Shown: one piece after another, positions 6,264 to 7,637 of the stretch
Numbering within the stretch: position 1 is the first letter of the stretch
Layout of the letters: every line of letters starts with the position of its first letter
Source: Actinomycetota bacterium
GTDB taxonomy: Bacteria > Actinomycetota > Thermoleophilia > Gaiellales > Gaiellaceae
Length of the DNA: 7,637 nt
NCBI GenBank assembly: GCA_016870235.1
Contig: VGCB01000117.1
Location: forward strand, 1 to 7,637
Reading direction: 5' to 3'
Translations under genes and position numbers: made by a program
The notes under the pieces: model-generated
The model's database searches: none
Seen by the model: the letters and a program-made list of their open reading frames with translations, nothing else
Told to the model about the DNA's origin: nothing

Positions 6264-7396
6264 GCGGAGCCCTCGCGTCCGAAGAGGCCGGTCGGGCGGA
6301 ATGCGAGCACGAGCGCGAGGAGGACGAACGTCGACACGATCGAGTACTGCGTGCAGCAGCCGTCGTTGACGACCGGCAGATAGGCGGCGGAGAAGGCGAA
6401 CACGAGCCCGTACAGCAGCGAGCCCGCGGCGGCGCCGAGCAGCGATCCCATGCCGCCGACGATGACGACGACGAGCGCGTTCAGGAGCCACTGGCCGTCC
6501 TGCCCGGAGGCGACCGTCGACTGCGAGCCGCCGACGACCGCTCCGATCCCGACGAGCGCCGAGCCGACGAGGAACGCGATCGCGAACGTGCGCTGGACGT
6601 TGACTCCGAGCGCAGCGGTCATCTGCCGGTCGTCGACGCCCGCGCGGATCACCATGCCGGTCCGCGTCCGGTACAGCCATGACCAGAGCACGACGCCGAC
6701 CGCGACCCCGATGAAGAGCATGACGAGCCGGGCGAGCGAGTAGCGCACGTCCCACACGTGGAGGTCGACGAGCCGGTTCGTCCAGCCCGGCCACGTGAGC
6801 GTGACCCCGTTGCCGCCGAAGCGAACCGCACCCTCGGGAACCGAGCGCGGGAAGTGCGCGATGATCTGGTCGGCCACGATCACGGACACGGCGATCGTGA
6901 TCAGCGCCTGCCGGAGATCCTGGCCCTGGTTCCAGCGGAGGAAGATCTGCTGGATCACGAGCCCGAACACCGCGATGCATGCGGCAACGACGAGCATCGG
7001 CACGACCCACTCCCACGTGTTCACCTCGGTGCCGGGGATCGTGAACCCCTGACCCGTCATCGTCTGCTGGATCTCGTACCCGATGTACCCGCCGAGCAGG
7101 TAGAAGGAGCCGTGGGCCATGTTGACGACGCGCATCAGCCCGAAGATCAGGGAGAAGCCGCTCGCGATGATGAACAGCAGGCCGGCGAACGTGACTGCGT
7201 CGAGGAGAACGCGCAGGAACGACCCGGGGTCGTCGATCGCCGAGCCGAAGTTCGTCGTCCGCCAGTCGCCGCCGACCCCGGTCGACTGCGTCGCGATCAC
7301 GAGGACGAAGAGGACGGCGAAGAGGACGAGCGCGCCGACGAGCGCGCGGGGGGCGAGTCGGCGCAGGTCGACGTGGCCGAGCCGGAGTGACAGCAC
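6260..7396 (-). CDS. livH: HAAT-family ABC transporter permease, LivH type, with N-terminal extension
   Basis: Complete 378-residue inner-membrane permease. The LivH core is clear: SGFSLIFGLMRVVNMAHGSF at 79-98 followed by YLLGGYIGY, ALGVNVQRTFAIAFLVGSAL at 262-281, VVVIVGGMGSLLGAAAGSL at 309-327, and FRPTGLFG at 366-373 near the end. E. coli LivH is 308 residues and starts close to its first core helix. Here about 60 residues precede the core, including an extra hydrophobic segment at about 19-36 and a soluble loop at 38-60. A further polar loop lies at about 183-215. The GTG start at 7396 has no Shine-Dalgarno, but it falls at the expected transcription start of the promoter at 7431-7403, so the mRNA is probably leaderless. 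It is first in the operon, and its stop overlaps the livM start. Confidence 0.93.
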   Translation of the reverse strand: MLSLRLGHVDLRRLAPRALVGALVLFAVLFVLVIATQSTGVGGDWRTTNFGSAIDDPGSFLRVLLDAVTFAGLLFIIASGFSLIFGLMRVVNMAHGSFYLLGGYIGYEIQQTMTGQGFTIPGTEVNTWEWVVPMLVVAACIAVFGLVIQQIFLRWNQGQDLRQALITIAVSVIVADQIIAHFPRSVPEGAVRFGGNGVTLTWPGWTNRLVDLHVWDVRYSLARLVMLFIGVAVGVVLWSWLYRTRTGMVIRAGVDDRQMTAALGVNVQRTFAIAFLVGSALVGIGAVVGGSQSTVASGQDGQWLLNALVVVIVGGMGSLLGAAAGSLLYGLVFAFSAAYLPVVNDGCCTQYSIVSTFVLLALVLAFRPTGLFGREGSA

Positions 7397-7402
7397 GGGA
7401 CG

Positions 7403-7431
7403 ACGCTACCAATCCGGCCCCGGCGTTTCAA
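7403..7431 (-). promoter_or_regulatory. Probable operon promoter giving a leaderless livH mRNA
   Basis: On the minus strand, TTGAAA (-35, 7431-7426) is followed by a 17-bp spacer and TAGCGT (-10, 7408-7403), a TANNNT match typical of actinobacterial housekeeping promoters. Six bases (7402-7397) separate the -10 from the GTG at 7396, so +1 is predicted at or next to the start codon. The absence of a Shine-Dalgarno fits. The motif was found by eye, not by a scoring model. Confidence 0.6.
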
Positions 7432-7443
7432 CCAAAAGGCTCG

Positions 7444-7455
7444 ATAATCGATTAT
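7444..7455. promoter_or_regulatory. 12-bp perfect palindrome, candidate operator
   Basis: ATAATCGATTAT is its own reverse complement and is strikingly A/T-rich in a G/C-rich spacer. It lies 12 bp upstream of the livH -35 box and about 107 bp before the divergent gene's ATG, so it could serve both. The centre (AAT-CG-ATT) fits the AANCGNTT pattern common for LacI-family operators; some GntR-family sites are also similar. No regulator gene is visible in the window. Confidence 0.45.
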
Positions 7456-7499
7456 GGCGGGTCGGAGCGCCGCTCTCCCGGCCCCGCTTCCGGGCGCTC

Positions 7500-7515
7500 G
7501 CGCCGGCGCCGGCGC
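7500..7515. repeat. G/C-only 16-bp palindrome in the divergent spacer
   Basis: GCGCCGGCGCCGGCGC, built from a repeated GCCGGC unit and its own reverse complement. It lies just before a possible plus-strand -10 box. It could be a protein-binding site, a small cruciform or mere composition bias. There is no T-run, so it is not a terminator. Confidence 0.3.
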
Positions 7516-7520
7516 CGCGG

Positions 7521-7526
7521 TACGGT
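7521..7526 (+). promoter_or_regulatory. Possible -10 box for the divergent plus-strand gene
   Basis: TACGGT matches TANNNT and would place +1 near 7533, leaving a leader of about 29 nt that contains the Shine-Dalgarno. No good -35 is present at 16-18 bp upstream (the area is G/C-only), so the call is weak. Confidence 0.3.
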
Positions 7527-7561
7527 TGTGGTTGAGACCGAGAGGTGGAGGTGAGGTGACC

Positions 7562-7637
7562 ATGGCTGAGACGACACGCATCGTCGTTCCCTACGAGTCG
7601 ATGGATCCGCTCGCGATCGGCGCGACCGACGACGAGT
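7562..7637 (+). CDS. Unidentified protein, divergent to the operon (partial, 5' end only)
   Basis: Only 25 codons are present before the window ends. The protein begins MAETTRIVVPYESMDPL and continues in frame with no stop. The ATG at 7562 is chosen because GGAGGT at 7547-7552 sits 9 nt upstream. A GTG two codons earlier (7556) is in frame but only 3 nt from that Shine-Dalgarno. The short N-terminus resembles the first beta strand of a soluble cytosolic protein; there is no signal peptide. I do not recognise the family. Being divergent and sharing the 165-nt control region, it may belong to the same pathway, but this is a guess. Confidence 0.65.
   Translation, partial: MAETTRIVVPYESMDPLAIGATDDE

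Noticed and set aside
4857..6383. 508-codon plus-strand open frame opposite livM and the binding-protein gene
   Set aside because: Its product is Arg/Asp/Glu-rich low-complexity sequence with no domain, expected as an antisense shadow of G/C-rich genes. The minus-strand genes here are intact and recognisable.
5205..7412. 735-residue fusion in which livM is extended upstream through livH
   Set aside because: The N-terminal part is an Arg/Pro-rich out-of-frame reading of livH. LivM has its own GTG with a GAGGG site at 6263, and livH is intact in its own frame.
7443..7456. GATAAT (plus) and CATAAT (minus) as -10 boxes within the A/T-rich palindrome
   Set aside because: Each matches TATAAT in 5 of 6 bases, but no -35-like sequence lies 16-18 bp upstream on either strand. 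The palindrome itself explains the match.
7466..7498. Imperfect hairpin in the divergent spacer (AGCG/CGCT and CCCGG/CCGGG arms)
   Set aside because: The arms are short and bulged in a G/C-rich context with no T-run. It cannot be told from composition, so it is not called as a terminator.
7562..7637. Assigning the divergent gene to the LarA/lactate-racemase family from its VVPY start
   Set aside because: Four residues are not evidence, and the following MDPLAI does not match what I recall of that family. Left unidentified.

Overview
The window is G+C-rich with strong G/C bias at third codon positions. Four of the seven genes in the main cluster whose reading frames are complete start with GTG. 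The best promoter has a TANNNT-type -10 box placed so that transcription would begin on the start codon. These traits together suggest an actinobacterium, perhaps a deep-branching class such as Thermoleophilia. That placement is inference from style; no marker gene is present.

Layout: nearly everything is one operon on the minus strand, read right to left. From its promoter at about 7403-7431 it encodes two permeases (LivH-like 7396-6260, LivM-like 6263-5205), a secreted type-I substrate-binding protein (5131-3740), and two ATPases (LivG-like 3737-2964, LivF-like 2971-2249). Three non-transport genes follow: a UPF0261/Tm-1-like protein (2237-1020), a TIM-barrel 'PEP hydrolase family' protein (1023-187), and a cupin whose 3' part lies outside the window (190 to <1). 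Junctions are 4- or 8-nt overlaps or gaps of 2-11 nt. The exception is a 73-nt gap before the binding-protein gene, which has its own strong Shine-Dalgarno sequence. A divergent plus-strand gene begins at 7562 and runs off the right end. The 165-nt divergent spacer holds the livH promoter, an A/T-rich 12-bp perfect palindrome (candidate operator) and a G/C-rich palindrome.

How the genes may work together: the first five encode a complete HAAT-family (Liv/Urt-type) ABC importer. The last three look like cytosolic enzymes for the imported compound. The UPF0261 and TIM-barrel genes are the two halves of plant Tm-1-type proteins, in the same order, as two genes overlapping by 4 nt. Neither family has a well-established native reaction. 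Their coupling to an importer and a cupin is the most interesting point here: it suggests an uncharacterised uptake-and-conversion pathway for a small, probably acidic or amide-type, molecule. The substrate cannot be read from the sequence.

I see no RNA genes, mobile elements, CRISPR arrays or convincing terminators, and no frameshifts. All complete genes look intact.
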